DNA of 6,687 nucleotides from an uncultured Ruminococcus sp. (GTDB taxonomy: Bacteria; Bacillota; Clostridia; Oscillospirales; Ruminococcaceae): assembly GCA_900545125.1 (NCBI GenBank), contig UQXS01000135.1, forward strand, positions 1 to 6,687, read 5' to 3'. The translations under genes were made by a program, and so were the position numbers. The notes below the pieces were generated by a model. The model made no database searches, had not been told where the DNA came from, and was given only the letters and a program-made list of their open reading frames with translations. Positions 1 to 6,106 of this stretch are shown here, piece after piece. Within the stretch, counting starts at the first letter, position 1. Each line of letters starts with the position of its first letter.

Positions 1-1
1 C

Positions 2-478
2 TTTATGCCACCGGACAGAAGGCTTGACGAAAGTCCGTTTTTCCTTCCGGATTTCAATGATAAGGATGATTTGGTCGAAGATATTCTCTTTATGATAGAT
101 ACTTCTGCTTCAATGTCAGACAGTATGATAACGGCGGCGTATTCCGAGGTAAAGGGCGCGATCGATCAGTTTGACGGCAAGCTCAAGGGCTGGCTCGGCT
201 TTTTTGACGCGGCGATCATTGCACCGAAGCCCTTTACAAATGAGGCGGAATTCAAAATCATCAAGCCCGCCGGTGGTGGCGGAACGGATTTTCAGATTAT
301 ATTTGAATATGTCCGGAAACATATGCAGGACAAATTCCCTGTCTGTATTATCATTCTAACGGATGGTTTTGCACCGTTTTCAAAGGAAAAGCTTGCAGCG
401 GGTATTCCTGTTCTGTGGCTATTAAATAATGACGAGGTTAACCCACCTTGGGGGAAGATTGCAAGGGTAACGGTGTAA
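2..478 (+). CDS. VWA-like domain protein (DUF2201/PF09967-type), C-terminal part, 5' truncated by window edge
   Basis: This is the C-terminal von Willebrand A-type domain of what is normally a protein of roughly 400 residues with an N-terminal metallopeptidase-like domain. The frame is open to the left edge and only four bases precede the first ATG (position 5), so that ATG is almost certainly internal. Counting from it, the MIDAS metal-binding site is complete: DTSAS at 32-36 (DxSxS), the threonine in GGGGTDF at 90-96, and TDGF at 119-122. Hydrophobic strands (ILFMI at 27-31, VCIIIL at 113-118) precede the first and third motifs, as expected for a Rossmann-like VWA fold. Family knowledge: these proteins are often encoded beside AAA ATPases and bind partners through a divalent cation. 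Inference: it is an adaptor for the AAA+ ATPase downstream. The PcfJ-like gene starts one base after its stop, so the two are probably translationally coupled. GC is near 50-57% in the lines I counted, like genes 3-7. Confidence 0.85.
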   Translation, partial: FMPPDRRLDESPFFLPDFNDKDDLVEDILFMIDTSASMSDSMITAAYSEVKGAIDQFDGKLKGWLGFFDAAIIAPKPFTNEAEFKIIKPAGGGGTDFQIIFEYVRKHMQDKFPVCIIILTDGFAPFSKEKLAAGIPVLWLLNNDEVNPPWGKIARVTV

Positions 479-479
479 T

Positions 480-1985
480 ATGAAAGAGGAACAAATAATA
501 TACAGAGAAGAGATCAAGGAAATCTTAAAGAACACATATGACGTGTGCGCGCGTACGCTAGATTTTGGTTCATCAGCAGCATCACGCAGAAAGAAGGATG
601 AGTACTTTTTTTACAGTCTGGATAAAGACGATGAAGAAGAAATTCTTACGCTCCGAAATATATTGGAATCACAGTTTCCTAAAACTGAAAAAAGTCACCT
701 GACTGAATTAAAGCAGCTTTGGGGAAAAAACAAGTGGGAATTACCGCAGTGTGCTCATTATTATGTTGATAGCAGTAATGGATGGTGCTTGGATTTTCAT
801 GATATAAAAGGTGTCTGTTATCACAGGACATTTGGGAAGCATATTGCTGCAACTTTTATTTTAGACAGGCCACTCGTTCAGCTATTTGAACATAGATTGG
901 GTCCATTATACTACAAGAGCAACAAAGGTATCTGGGAATCTGATATATTCAGCAACAAAAGCACCTTGTATGGATATTGGGACAAAACAGAATATAATGA
1001 AAACAGATATGGCGACGATCAGATGGTTACGGAAGGTATTAATTATCGAGTAAATCGGAATCTGCTGAGCAATGCTCAATTTAGAATGTTCACAACAAGT
1101 TTCTTCTCAATGATTGCTAAATCCAAAAAGAAGTATATTTTAAACGATATAAGCAGGACTATAAACGCGTGTGGCTGCTTTCTTCCATCAGTTTCATTGC
1201 CAAAAATATTGGAATGTCGTACCCCGGCGGACTTTTTCAAGACCTCCGTGCCTGAAACGGAGCGCTTGAATATTAATTTTAATAAAATCGATATGAATGT
1301 AGGATATATGATTGCAAAGCTTTCGCCGTTTATATGGAAGCAGGATTTTTCAACTCTTTTAAAATTAACTCCGCAAACAGTGAGAAAATGTATTGACCTG
1401 AAGAACCTCTTTGATGGGATAAGCAGCCCGAAATCTGTAGAACAATTTTTATCAAACTATTATATACAGGAACGAGGTTTTTCAAAGCGTGAATATGATG
1501 ATACGATTCAGGATTATATTCGTATGAGCCTTGAAGGCAATACACCAATCAAGCTAAGGAGCAGTTTGAAAAAACTGAAAGAAGCTCATGACAGCTTGGC
1601 ACAATGGTTCACGATGAGAGAACAGCTCGGAGCAGAACAAAGCGCGCTTTTGGTTACTACTCCGTCAAAATTTGATAATTTGAAAAAAAGATTGAACGAT
1701 TGTTTTCCAAATGCACTACAGAGAGTGCATACATCAGAGCAATTGCTGAGGGAAGGAATATTTCAACATAACTGCGTTTTTTCAAGGCGAGATTTAATAA
1801 AAAATGATAAAGTGTCGATATTTCATTGGAATTATGAAAATATGAGCTATACCATACAATTTGCCGTATATAGAAGTGGTAAGTATTATATTGATGAAAT
1901 GAAAGCAAAATATAATCGTAAATGCACATTATCTGCAATGACGAGAATAAATGAAATGCTAGCGGCAGTGAATTCTGCTGATTAA
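480..1985 (+). CDS. PcfJ-like domain protein
   Basis: A 501-residue protein whose last ~130 residues match the PcfJ-like family (PF14284 type), named after a gene of the enterococcal conjugative plasmid pCF10 whose molecular role is unclear. Visible family features are AHD at 369-371 ahead of the core, then LREGIFQHNCVF around 423-434 (the equivalent of the family's G..M.HCV motif, His430 and Cys432), a YTIQF strand at 457-461, and a basic K-Y-N-R segment at 477-480. The first ~360 residues are rich in aromatics and lysine and match nothing I can name; the stretch 85-185 has many Trp/Tyr/His. No signal peptide or membrane segment is seen. The start ATG follows the upstream stop by one base, with AAGGG (about 463-467) as a plausible SD inside the previous gene. 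After the first ~60 bases the gene is strikingly AT-rich (25-28% GC in several 60-base lines), unlike its neighbours, which suggests separate acquisition. The function is unknown. Confidence 0.8.
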   Translation: MKEEQIIYREEIKEILKNTYDVCARTLDFGSSAASRRKKDEYFFYSLDKDDEEEILTLRNILESQFPKTEKSHLTELKQLWGKNKWELPQCAHYYVDSSNGWCLDFHDIKGVCYHRTFGKHIAATFILDRPLVQLFEHRLGPLYYKSNKGIWESDIFSNKSTLYGYWDKTEYNENRYGDDQMVTEGINYRVNRNLLSNAQFRMFTTSFFSMIAKSKKKYILNDISRTINACGCFLPSVSLPKILECRTPADFFKTSVPETERLNINFNKIDMNVGYMIAKLSPFIWKQDFSTLLKLTPQTVRKCIDLKNLFDGISSPKSVEQFLSNYYIQERGFSKREYDDTIQDYIRMSLEGNTPIKLRSSLKKLKEAHDSLAQWFTMREQLGAEQSALLVTTPSKFDNLKKRLNDCFPNALQRVHTSEQLLREGIFQHNCVFSRRDLIKNDKVSIFHWNYENMSYTIQFAVYRSGKYYIDEMKAKYNRKCTLSAMTRINEMLAAVNSAD

Positions 1986-1990
1986 GGAAT

Positions 1991-2011
1991 AATGTGCCTT
2001 ATTGAGTGCGC
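1991..2011 (+). repeat. degenerate third copy of the ATGCACC...GGTGC dyad
   Basis: This stretch matches the dyad at 5492-5512 at 16 of 21 positions without gaps (shared AATG, CCTTATT and GTGCG blocks). Its arms no longer pair well because of two changes in the left arm and one in the right. It has no -10-like hexamer at the spacing seen for the other two copies. It may be a decayed copy, a second weaker operator 78 bases upstream of the main one, or chance. Confidence 0.3.
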
Positions 2012-2066
2012 GGGGAGCGCCATGGATCATATTGTTAAGAGCGGATGTTTTATCGTGTGCGGTTGA
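1992..2066 (+). CDS. possible 24-codon Cys-rich small ORF (speculative)
   Basis: In the gap after the PcfJ-like gene an ATG at 1992 opens a 24-codon frame ending in TGA at 2064-2066, just before the dyad at 2069. It encodes MCLIEC... and ends in CFIVCG, with four cysteines. AAGGA at 1984-1988, overlapping the end of the upstream gene, would be an SD, but its spacing of 3 nt is short. An open frame of this length is easily produced by chance, so this is only a candidate. No family is recognised. Confidence 0.12.
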   Translation: MCLIECAGSAMDHIVKSGCFIVCG

Positions 2067-2068
2067 TT

Positions 2069-2088
2069 ATGCACCAAATTCGGTGCAT
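2069..2088 (+). promoter_or_regulatory. perfect 7-bp dyad ATGCACC-N6-GGTGCAT, candidate operator
   Basis: ATGCACC (2069-2075) and GGTGCAT (2082-2088) are perfect inverted repeats around AAATTC. Aligned without gaps to the dyad at 5492-5513 (offset 3424), positions 2067-2092 match at 21 of 26 bases. Both copies sit 16 bases (GG of the right arm to hexamer start) ahead of a -10-like hexamer and almost the same distance from a gene start. The dyad covers the place where a -35 box would lie, and no TTGACA-like box is present. I infer an operator or activator site. No T-run follows, which argues against a terminator. Confidence 0.5.
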
Positions 2089-2095
2089 TGCTTTT

Positions 2096-2103
2096 GGTAT
2101 CAT
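2096..2103 (+). promoter_or_regulatory. candidate extended -10 element for the AAA+ gene
   Basis: TATCAT at 2098-2103 is preceded by TGG (2095-2097), giving the TGn-TATnAT pattern of an extended -10 promoter, which can work without a good -35 box. Transcription would begin near 2110, leaving a leader of about 30 bases before ATG 2139. TAAAAT at 5522-5527 occupies the same position relative to the second dyad, which raises confidence in both. This is a visual call only. Confidence 0.35.
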
Positions 2104-2125
2104 TGAATTGCAAAGAAAAGAATCC

Positions 2126-2130
2126 GGAGG
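2126..2130 (+). promoter_or_regulatory. strong Shine-Dalgarno GGAGG deciding the start of the AAA+ gene
   Basis: GGAGG lies 8 bases before ATG 2139. The same frame also extends upstream to a TTG at 2088, but that codon is the last base of the dyad plus two more, has no SD, and would add 17 residues (MLLVSLNCKEKNPEVRR). The SD makes ATG 2139 the clear choice. Confidence 0.85.
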
Positions 2131-2138
2131 TGCGCAGG

Positions 2139-4157
2139 ATGCAATTCTATAAATTTGAAGGCATTACAAATGCCGAAAAGTGGTCAGAGGAAAATGACAG
2201 CCGCAGAATAATGCGCGAGAAGGTACGAAAAATCTCGATGAAAACGAATGCCTTCAATCAGCTTCAGCAGTGCAGGGCATATCTGTTTGTAAGCGATGCT
2301 TCGGAGAGCACGGTAACTGTCGGTGCTATCGTGAAGAATTGTTCCGATATAATTGATTTGATCTCCGAATATCTCCGAACGATTGAAATAGAGCTAAAAG
2401 AAATTTGTCTTGATGAAATAACCTTTAGCTCTCTCCGTAATATGCTTAGCTGCGCCAGCAGAAACGATTATATTCGCGATGACGATGAAGTCCTTGAACA
2501 GTTTGATCTGGACAAGCTTAACGGCAGATATAGCAGAGGAATTACATACGGAGAGAGAATTCTTGATGTTTGCGATAAAGAATCTATATACGAAGATGCC
2601 GGGCGATTTCTTGCAAAGGACACTTTTATCCCTGAACTGAATCGCATTTATGCAGGAGGTGCGAAACAGAATGCCATCGGTCATCCCGTCCATTATATGA
2701 TTCAGACAGATGACCGCGAGACACGAAAAGGGATGTACCGGATCCTTCTGCAAGCGTTATATGCCAATAACAGGCTGCATAGTAAACGCTATTGTTTTCT
2801 GGATTTCAGCCCCGGCGAAAGCTTTTCGTGCATGATTTATGATTGCTTATATAAAAGCGCCGTTGGTGGAGCAGTTATTGTCAGGTACCTGGCGAACGAT
2901 GACACGGAGGATGACTATGCAGACTGTGGCAGGGACACGATTGAAGCCCTTTGCGAGACCATGAAAAAATATCGCCATCAGGTTCTTACGGTGTTTTGCC
3001 TTCCGCGTGAGTGTACCACATCGAAAGATATTTTTTATGAGAATCTCGGCAATACAAGTATTGTTGAATTCAAGGAGGAGTTTGTTTCCGGAGAATGTGC
3101 AAAAGAGTTTCTTAAAGGGCTGGCAAAAGATCGTAAAATCCGAACAGACAAAAACTTGTTTGAAAGGCTTGAGGCCGAAAAAGGCTATCTTGCACCCGAT
3201 CTTCACAACTTATTTGACGATTGGTATAACAATAAGCTCAAGACTGTGGTATATCCGCAGTATCGAGATGTTGTTACAGCCAAATGCGAGGTAATAAAAG
3301 CGGCGCCCAAAGGCTCGGCTTATGACGAATTGGGCCATATGATCGGTCTTGACGAAGCAAAGAAAGTAATCAATCAGGCGCTGAACTATTATAAAGCCCA
3401 GAAGCTCTTTGCGGACAAGGGAATGAAAAACGATCATCCTGCAATGCATATGATTTTTACCGGCAATCCTGGGACGGCAAAAACTACCGTTGCAAGGCTT
3501 TTTGCGCGGATCATGAAGGAGAACAATCTCCTCTCGAAAGGGAATCTGATCGAGGTCGGACGCGGCGATCTGGTGGGTAAATATGTCGGATGGACAGCCC
3601 CAACGATTCAGAAAAAATTCAAAGAGGCACAAGGAAGTGTGCTGTTTATTGACGAAGCCTATTCTCTTGTTGATGACAGAGACGGTTCTTTCGGTGACGA
3701 GGCAATTAATACCATTGTCCAGGAGATGGAGAATCATCGCAACGATGTTGTTGTTATCTTTGCGGGCTATCCGGACAAGATGGAGAGCTTTCTTCAAAAG
3801 AATCCCGGACTCAGATCCAGAATTGCTTATCATGTTCCGTTCAGTGATTATGACACGGAATCGCTCTGTGAGATAGCAAAGCTTATTGCAAAGCAAAAAG
3901 GTCTGAAATTTACAAAAGAAGCATTTGAAAAAATTTACGGTCTGTTTGACGCCGCAAGAACCGGAAGCGATTTTGGCAACGGCCGCTATGTCAGAAATGT
4001 AGTCGAAAAGGCGAAGATGGCTCAGGCGACCCGATTGCTGACAATGGATTTCGATTCTGTCGGAAGCGAAGATATTACGACAATTACATCTGAGGATATC
4101 GAACTCCCGAAGGCAAGTACAAAGCCAAAAACAAAACAGATTGGCTTCTGCGCGTAG
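2139..4157 (+). CDS. AAA+ ATPase, CbxX/CfqX (SpoVK-like) family, with an extra degenerate AAA-like domain
   Basis: A 672-residue ring-type AAA+ ATPase, numbered from ATG 2139. The C-terminal catalytic domain (about 395-640) is complete: Walker A GNPGTAKT at 442-449, pore-loop-like GKYVGWT at 480-486, Walker B VLFIDEA at 501-507, sensor 1 region VVVIFAGY at 537-544, arginine-finger segment NPGLRSR at 555-561, and sensor 2 region FGNGRYVRN at 612-620. This is the CbxX/CfqX signature, the family of the Rubisco-activase CbbX, sporulation SpoVK and the EccA ATPases of type VII secretion. Such proteins remodel partner proteins by ATP-driven threading. Residues 183-373 look like a second AAA fold without catalytic residues: TDDRETRKGMY replaces Walker A, GGAVIVRYL the Walker B strand, and VLTVFCLPRE the sensor 1 strand. 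Residues 1-180 are unrecognised. No Rubisco or T7SS gene is nearby, so the substrate is unknown. The ABC-like gene follows after 62 bases, probably in the same transcript. Confidence 0.92.
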   Translation: MQFYKFEGITNAEKWSEENDSRRIMREKVRKISMKTNAFNQLQQCRAYLFVSDASESTVTVGAIVKNCSDIIDLISEYLRTIEIELKEICLDEITFSSLRNMLSCASRNDYIRDDDEVLEQFDLDKLNGRYSRGITYGERILDVCDKESIYEDAGRFLAKDTFIPELNRIYAGGAKQNAIGHPVHYMIQTDDRETRKGMYRILLQALYANNRLHSKRYCFLDFSPGESFSCMIYDCLYKSAVGGAVIVRYLANDDTEDDYADCGRDTIEALCETMKKYRHQVLTVFCLPRECTTSKDIFYENLGNTSIVEFKEEFVSGECAKEFLKGLAKDRKIRTDKNLFERLEAEKGYLAPDLHNLFDDWYNNKLKTVVYPQYRDVVTAKCEVIKAAPKGSAYDELGHMIGLDEAKKVINQALNYYKAQKLFADKGMKNDHPAMHMIFTGNPGTAKTTVARLFARIMKENNLLSKGNLIEVGRGDLVGKYVGWTAPTIQKKFKEAQGSVLFIDEAYSLVDDRDGSFGDEAINTIVQEMENHRNDVVVIFAGYPDKMESFLQKNPGLRSRIAYHVPFSDYDTESLCEIAKLIAKQKGLKFTKEAFEKIYGLFDAARTGSDFGNGRYVRNVVEKAKMAQATRLLTMDFDSVGSEDITTITSEDIELPKASTKPKTKQIGFCA

Positions 4158-4202
4158 TACTGCACGCGAACAATGACGTATTATGCGTCTGCTGCGAGGG
4201 AG

Positions 4203-4210
4203 AAAGGGGG
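4203..4210 (+). promoter_or_regulatory. SD AAAGGGGG supporting a TTG start at 4220
   Basis: A purine run ending in GGGGG at 4206-4210 stands 9 bases before TTG 4220. No ATG lies in that frame nearby: the ATGs at 4173 and 4183 are in other frames, and GTG 4216 opens only a nine-codon frame. The TTG also places the start exactly where SMC/RecF-type N-termini begin (MILKKLTIEQFG). Confidence 0.65.
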
Positions 4211-4219
4211 ACGCAGTGT

Positions 4220-5071
4220 TTGATTCTAAAAAAATTGACAATTGAACAATTCGGAAAAATCGAACATTTTGATGTCCTGTTCCGTGACCGGGTTGCCGCG
4301 ATTACCGTTCCTGATGCAAACGGTATTGCGAAAGCAATTGGGCTGGCTACGAACAACAAAAGCCTGATAGACTGTACGGAGGCATTTCCGCTTTCGGTGA
4401 ATACACGAATCATACTCAAACTTGAAATTGCCGGCCATCCGTACGCAATTACCGCAAGAAGACAGCCTCATCGCAAGGAATGTGCTTATGAAGCAACCGA
4501 CTGTAGAAACAATACTGCTGCCGACGTGTCTTTACTATTCAGAAATATGCAGCTATGCGAGGAGGAAGAAAGCCTTATCTATTATCGGTACGATTCGAAG
4601 AATGCATTTTCAAAACGGCTTCTTCATTACAAGGATTCGGAAAAATATTATGCTTTCGGGGATTTTCAAAAGAAAACGAATGGTTCGGGATTGACACAGA
4701 CCTTTCGGATTTATCTCAAGGAGTTTATCCAAAAATACGAGCCCTGTGATTCCTTTGCGGATTCGTGTAAAACAGCACTTCGCTCAGACGGCGGCTTTAC
4801 CTGGCACTGCGCCGATGCGCCGGGTTCTATAACTGATTTGAATGAGCAGGATAAGAAGCTCCTTGATTATGCTTGCTATATTGAAGTCAATAAATTCTGG
4901 AACGGATTTGAAGACATTCGCAATATGAACCATGAAAAATGGCCAATGCTCATTGATGCCGGAAACATGAATGAGTATCCCGACTTTCATAGGCTGCTTG
5001 CAAAATCAAAAAGTCTGGGGAAGCAGTTGGTAATCATGAATAGGCAAAAAGGAAAAGATGCGAAAGTTTGA
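4220..5071 (+). CDS. short SMC/RecF-like ATPase-like protein lacking Walker A (probable pseudo-ATPase)
   Basis: A 283-residue protein starting at TTG. The N-terminus MILKKLTIEQFGKIEHFDV (1-19) closely follows the start of Rad50/SbcC/RecF-type ATPases, whose next feature is the loop GPNxxGKST. Here that place reads VPDANGIAKA (30-39), with no GK[S/T], so nucleotide binding should be lost. Residues 63-79 resemble the following beta-hairpin of the family. At the C-terminus, SITDLNEQD (203-211) sits where the ABC signature lies, and WPMLIDAGN (241-249), followed by a helix and KQLVIMNR (268-275), matches the Walker B/D-loop/H-loop order, but the catalytic glutamate after the aspartate is alanine. 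Coiled-coil arms are essentially absent. I read it as an ABC/SMC fold kept as a structural partner, perhaps for the AAA+ protein encoded just upstream. A highly diverged family with a similar start is the alternative. The fold call rests on pattern matching only. Confidence 0.7.
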   Translation: MILKKLTIEQFGKIEHFDVLFRDRVAAITVPDANGIAKAIGLATNNKSLIDCTEAFPLSVNTRIILKLEIAGHPYAITARRQPHRKECAYEATDCRNNTAADVSLLFRNMQLCEEEESLIYYRYDSKNAFSKRLLHYKDSEKYYAFGDFQKKTNGSGLTQTFRIYLKEFIQKYEPCDSFADSCKTALRSDGGFTWHCADAPGSITDLNEQDKKLLDYACYIEVNKFWNGFEDIRNMNHEKWPMLIDAGNMNEYPDFHRLLAKSKSLGKQLVIMNRQKGKDAKV

Positions 5072-5085
5072 ACGATGGAGTTATC

Positions 5086-5120
5086 AAAGCACTCATCGTA
5101 CCGACGGGTGCTTTTAATAT
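5086..5120 (+). terminator. strong hairpin with short T-run: terminator or attenuator
   Basis: The arms 5086-5098 (AAAGCACTCATCG) and 5102-5114 (CGACGGGTGCTTT) pair at 12 of 13 positions (one A-C mismatch, one G-T wobble) around a 3-base TAC loop, followed by TTAATAT so that the T-run is TTTT plus AT-rich sequence. It lies 14 bases after the stop of the ABC-like gene. The short T-run may allow partial readthrough into the next gene. It also argues against translating through it from ATG 5075. Confidence 0.65.
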
Positions 5121-5155
5121 GCAAGAAAAAGTCGAAAACAGAAAGAAGGCCGCAA

Positions 5156-5479
5156 ATGGAAACGACAAAGAAATGTTCTCTGATTGCAAAAATGCTTGAG
5201 CGCAGGACTCTTCCGCAGTTACCCGATGAATTTGATAAAGAATACGTGGTGGATGTTGACACGATGACGGATCGGTCATTTTCTCTTTTAAGGCGATCCG
5301 GGTATGTGATACTTCACCGGCCGTATTTTGCAATGTGTGGTTCAACACACAAAAAATATACCTTGAATCCCCACACAAAGCAGGGCGTTGATGCCGCGGA
5401 AGCGGGTCGCGCAGCGATTTCTTTCTGCGAATTTCTTGAATTGTTTGAAAATACGGATGAAAGCAGGAAGGATTGCTGA
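5156..5479 (+). CDS. small hypothetical protein
   Basis: A 107-residue soluble protein that I do not recognise. The frame could begin at ATG 5075, adding 27 residues, but that stretch is the terminator-like hairpin, encodes a Lys/Arg-rich peptide and has no good SD. GAAGG at 5145-5149 is 6 bases before ATG 5156, so I chose that start. The N-terminal part (about 6-30) has basic helix-like residues followed by acidic ones (LPDEFDKEY), and the middle 40-70 is richer in hydrophobic and aromatic residues (SLLRRSGYVILHRPYF). The C-terminal part (77-100) looks like an acidic amphipathic helix. Three cysteines (7, 61, 91) and a C-terminal one (107) form no obvious metal site. It sits between the hairpin and the second dyad, so it may be expressed by readthrough at a lower level than the two genes before it. 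Confidence 0.6.
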   Translation: METTKKCSLIAKMLERRTLPQLPDEFDKEYVVDVDTMTDRSFSLLRRSGYVILHRPYFAMCGSTHKKYTLNPHTKQGVDAAEAGRAAISFCEFLELFENTDESRKDC

Positions 5480-5491
5480 AACGGCAGCGGT

Positions 5492-5513
5492 AATGCACCT
5501 TATTTGGTGCGTT
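5492..5513 (+). promoter_or_regulatory. second dyad AATGCACC-N6-GGTGCGTT, candidate operator
   Basis: AATGCACC (5492-5499) and GGTGCGTT (5506-5513) pair over 8 positions (one wobble) around TTATTT. Pairing can extend to 11 with flanking GGT/GCT if wobbles are allowed. It matches the dyad at 2069-2088, including the downstream TTGCT. The change of the right-arm A to G keeps pairing as a G-T wobble. There is no T-run after it, only GCTCGCG, so it is not a typical terminator. Confidence 0.5.
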
Positions 5514-5521
5514 GCTCGCGT

Positions 5522-5527
5522 TAAAAT
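5522..5527 (+). promoter_or_regulatory. candidate -10 hexamer TAAAAT for the downstream unit
   Basis: TAAAAT begins 16 bases after the first base of the right arm core (GG at 5506), exactly as TATCAT does at the first dyad. No TTGACA-like -35 is present at 17 bases; the dyad occupies that position. Transcription would begin near 5534, about 30 bases before ATG 5564. Confidence 0.35.
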
Positions 5528-5543
5528 AAGCACACAGAAGACG

Positions 5544-5567
5544 ATGAGAGTGAGACGCGTATTATGA
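5544..5567 (+). CDS. possible 7-codon leader ORF overlapping the next start (speculative)
   Basis: ATG 5544 opens MRVRRVL and ends in TGA 5565-5567, which overlaps the next gene's ATG as ATGA. The next gene has only a weak SD of its own (GTGAG at 5549-5553), so coupling through this leader could help it start. It would be short, basic and preceded only by weak AGAAG. It may be chance. Confidence 0.15.
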   Translation: MRVRRVL

Positions 5568-6097
5568 TTATCAGACCAGAAGAATGGATCTCAAAACCGG
5601 ATCATGACGGAAACGGACAATTGAACGCTTGGATGGAAGACGGTGAAGTTAATTTCCCCATTCCAATCGAAACACATAATGTGTTTCCTGAAGACGTTAG
5701 AATGAATGAGGCGCAGGATTTCGAGCTTATTCTGGAGTGCGCAGGCAAGCCCGAAGTATACGAAGATGAAGACGCATACAACAATGCTGCGCGGCATTCC
5801 ATGGCGCCGGAATCTGTGATTCCGGCAGGTGTGTTATCTGCATCGGGAGATGCTGATTCTGAGCAGAGCGCTTATATTATTTTGAGTGGAAAGGTTGTTG
5901 AAATCTATGAGGATTCGGCTCAGCTCGGATTTGACGAGTCCGACATCCTTTATACGCTTTCCTGCCTCGGAAACGAATATGATGCTGTACTGCATTCTGA
6001 ATTTTCAGACGATGTGCAAATGAAAGAAGGCAATATCGTTTCCTGCGTTTATCGGGTTCAGGGCTGGCCAAAGCAGAATGACAATGGTGACGAATAG
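5564..6097 (+). CDS. acidic hypothetical protein with a possible OB-fold-like C-terminal half
   Basis: A 177-residue, clearly acidic protein of unknown function. Residues 1-60 contain the stretch VNFPIPIETHNVFPEDV and a short hydrophobic strand (FELILECAG, 53-61). Residues 62-100 are Asp/Glu/Ala/Ser-rich and look like a flexible linker. Residues 103-168 show alternating hydrophobic strands with glycines (AYIILSGKVVEIYED, ILYTLSCLG, DAVLHSEF, EGNIVSCVYRVQGWP), an arrangement that reminds me of small beta-barrels of the OB type; this is inference from pattern alone. No signal peptide or membrane segment is visible. The next gene begins 9 bases after its stop. The dyad and -10-like hexamer ahead of it suggest that it opens a transcription unit running into the FtsZ-family gene. 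Confidence 0.75.
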   Translation: MIIRPEEWISKPDHDGNGQLNAWMEDGEVNFPIPIETHNVFPEDVRMNEAQDFELILECAGKPEVYEDEDAYNNAARHSMAPESVIPAGVLSASGDADSEQSAYIILSGKVVEIYEDSAQLGFDESDILYTLSCLGNEYDAVLHSEFSDDVQMKEGNIVSCVYRVQGWPKQNDNGDE

Positions 6098-6106
6098 GGG
6101 GCCTGT

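Noticed and set aside
2008..2020. GCGC-GGGGA-GCGC mini-hairpin after the PcfJ-like gene
   Set aside because: The stem is four base pairs with no T-run, too weak to call a terminator.
2088..2138. TTG start giving the AAA+ protein 17 more residues
   Set aside because: The TTG overlaps the right arm of the dyad and has no SD, whereas ATG 2139 has GGAGG at 8 bases.
4151..4189. Two short hairpins (CGCGT/ACGCG at 4151-4168 and GACG/CGTC at 4175-4189) between the AAA+ and ABC-like genes
   Set aside because: The stems are 4-5 bp with no T-run. They could affect mRNA stability but cannot be supported as a terminator or regulatory site.
3210..4241. 343-codon open frame on the - strand opposite the AAA+ gene
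   Set aside because: It lies antisense to a gene with a complete set of AAA+ motifs, its product is Cys/Phe/Ile-rich without recognisable domains, and no SD or promoter is evident. It is a coding-strand shadow.
5264..5279. Dyad ATGAC-GGATCG-GTCAT followed by a T-rich run, terminator-like
   Set aside because: The stem is only 5 bp and lies in the middle of the 107-residue coding frame, so it is probably chance.
5334..5349. TGTGT...ACACA hairpin next to GGTTCAA, tRNA T-arm-like
   Set aside because: The rest of a cloverleaf is absent and it lies inside a coding frame.
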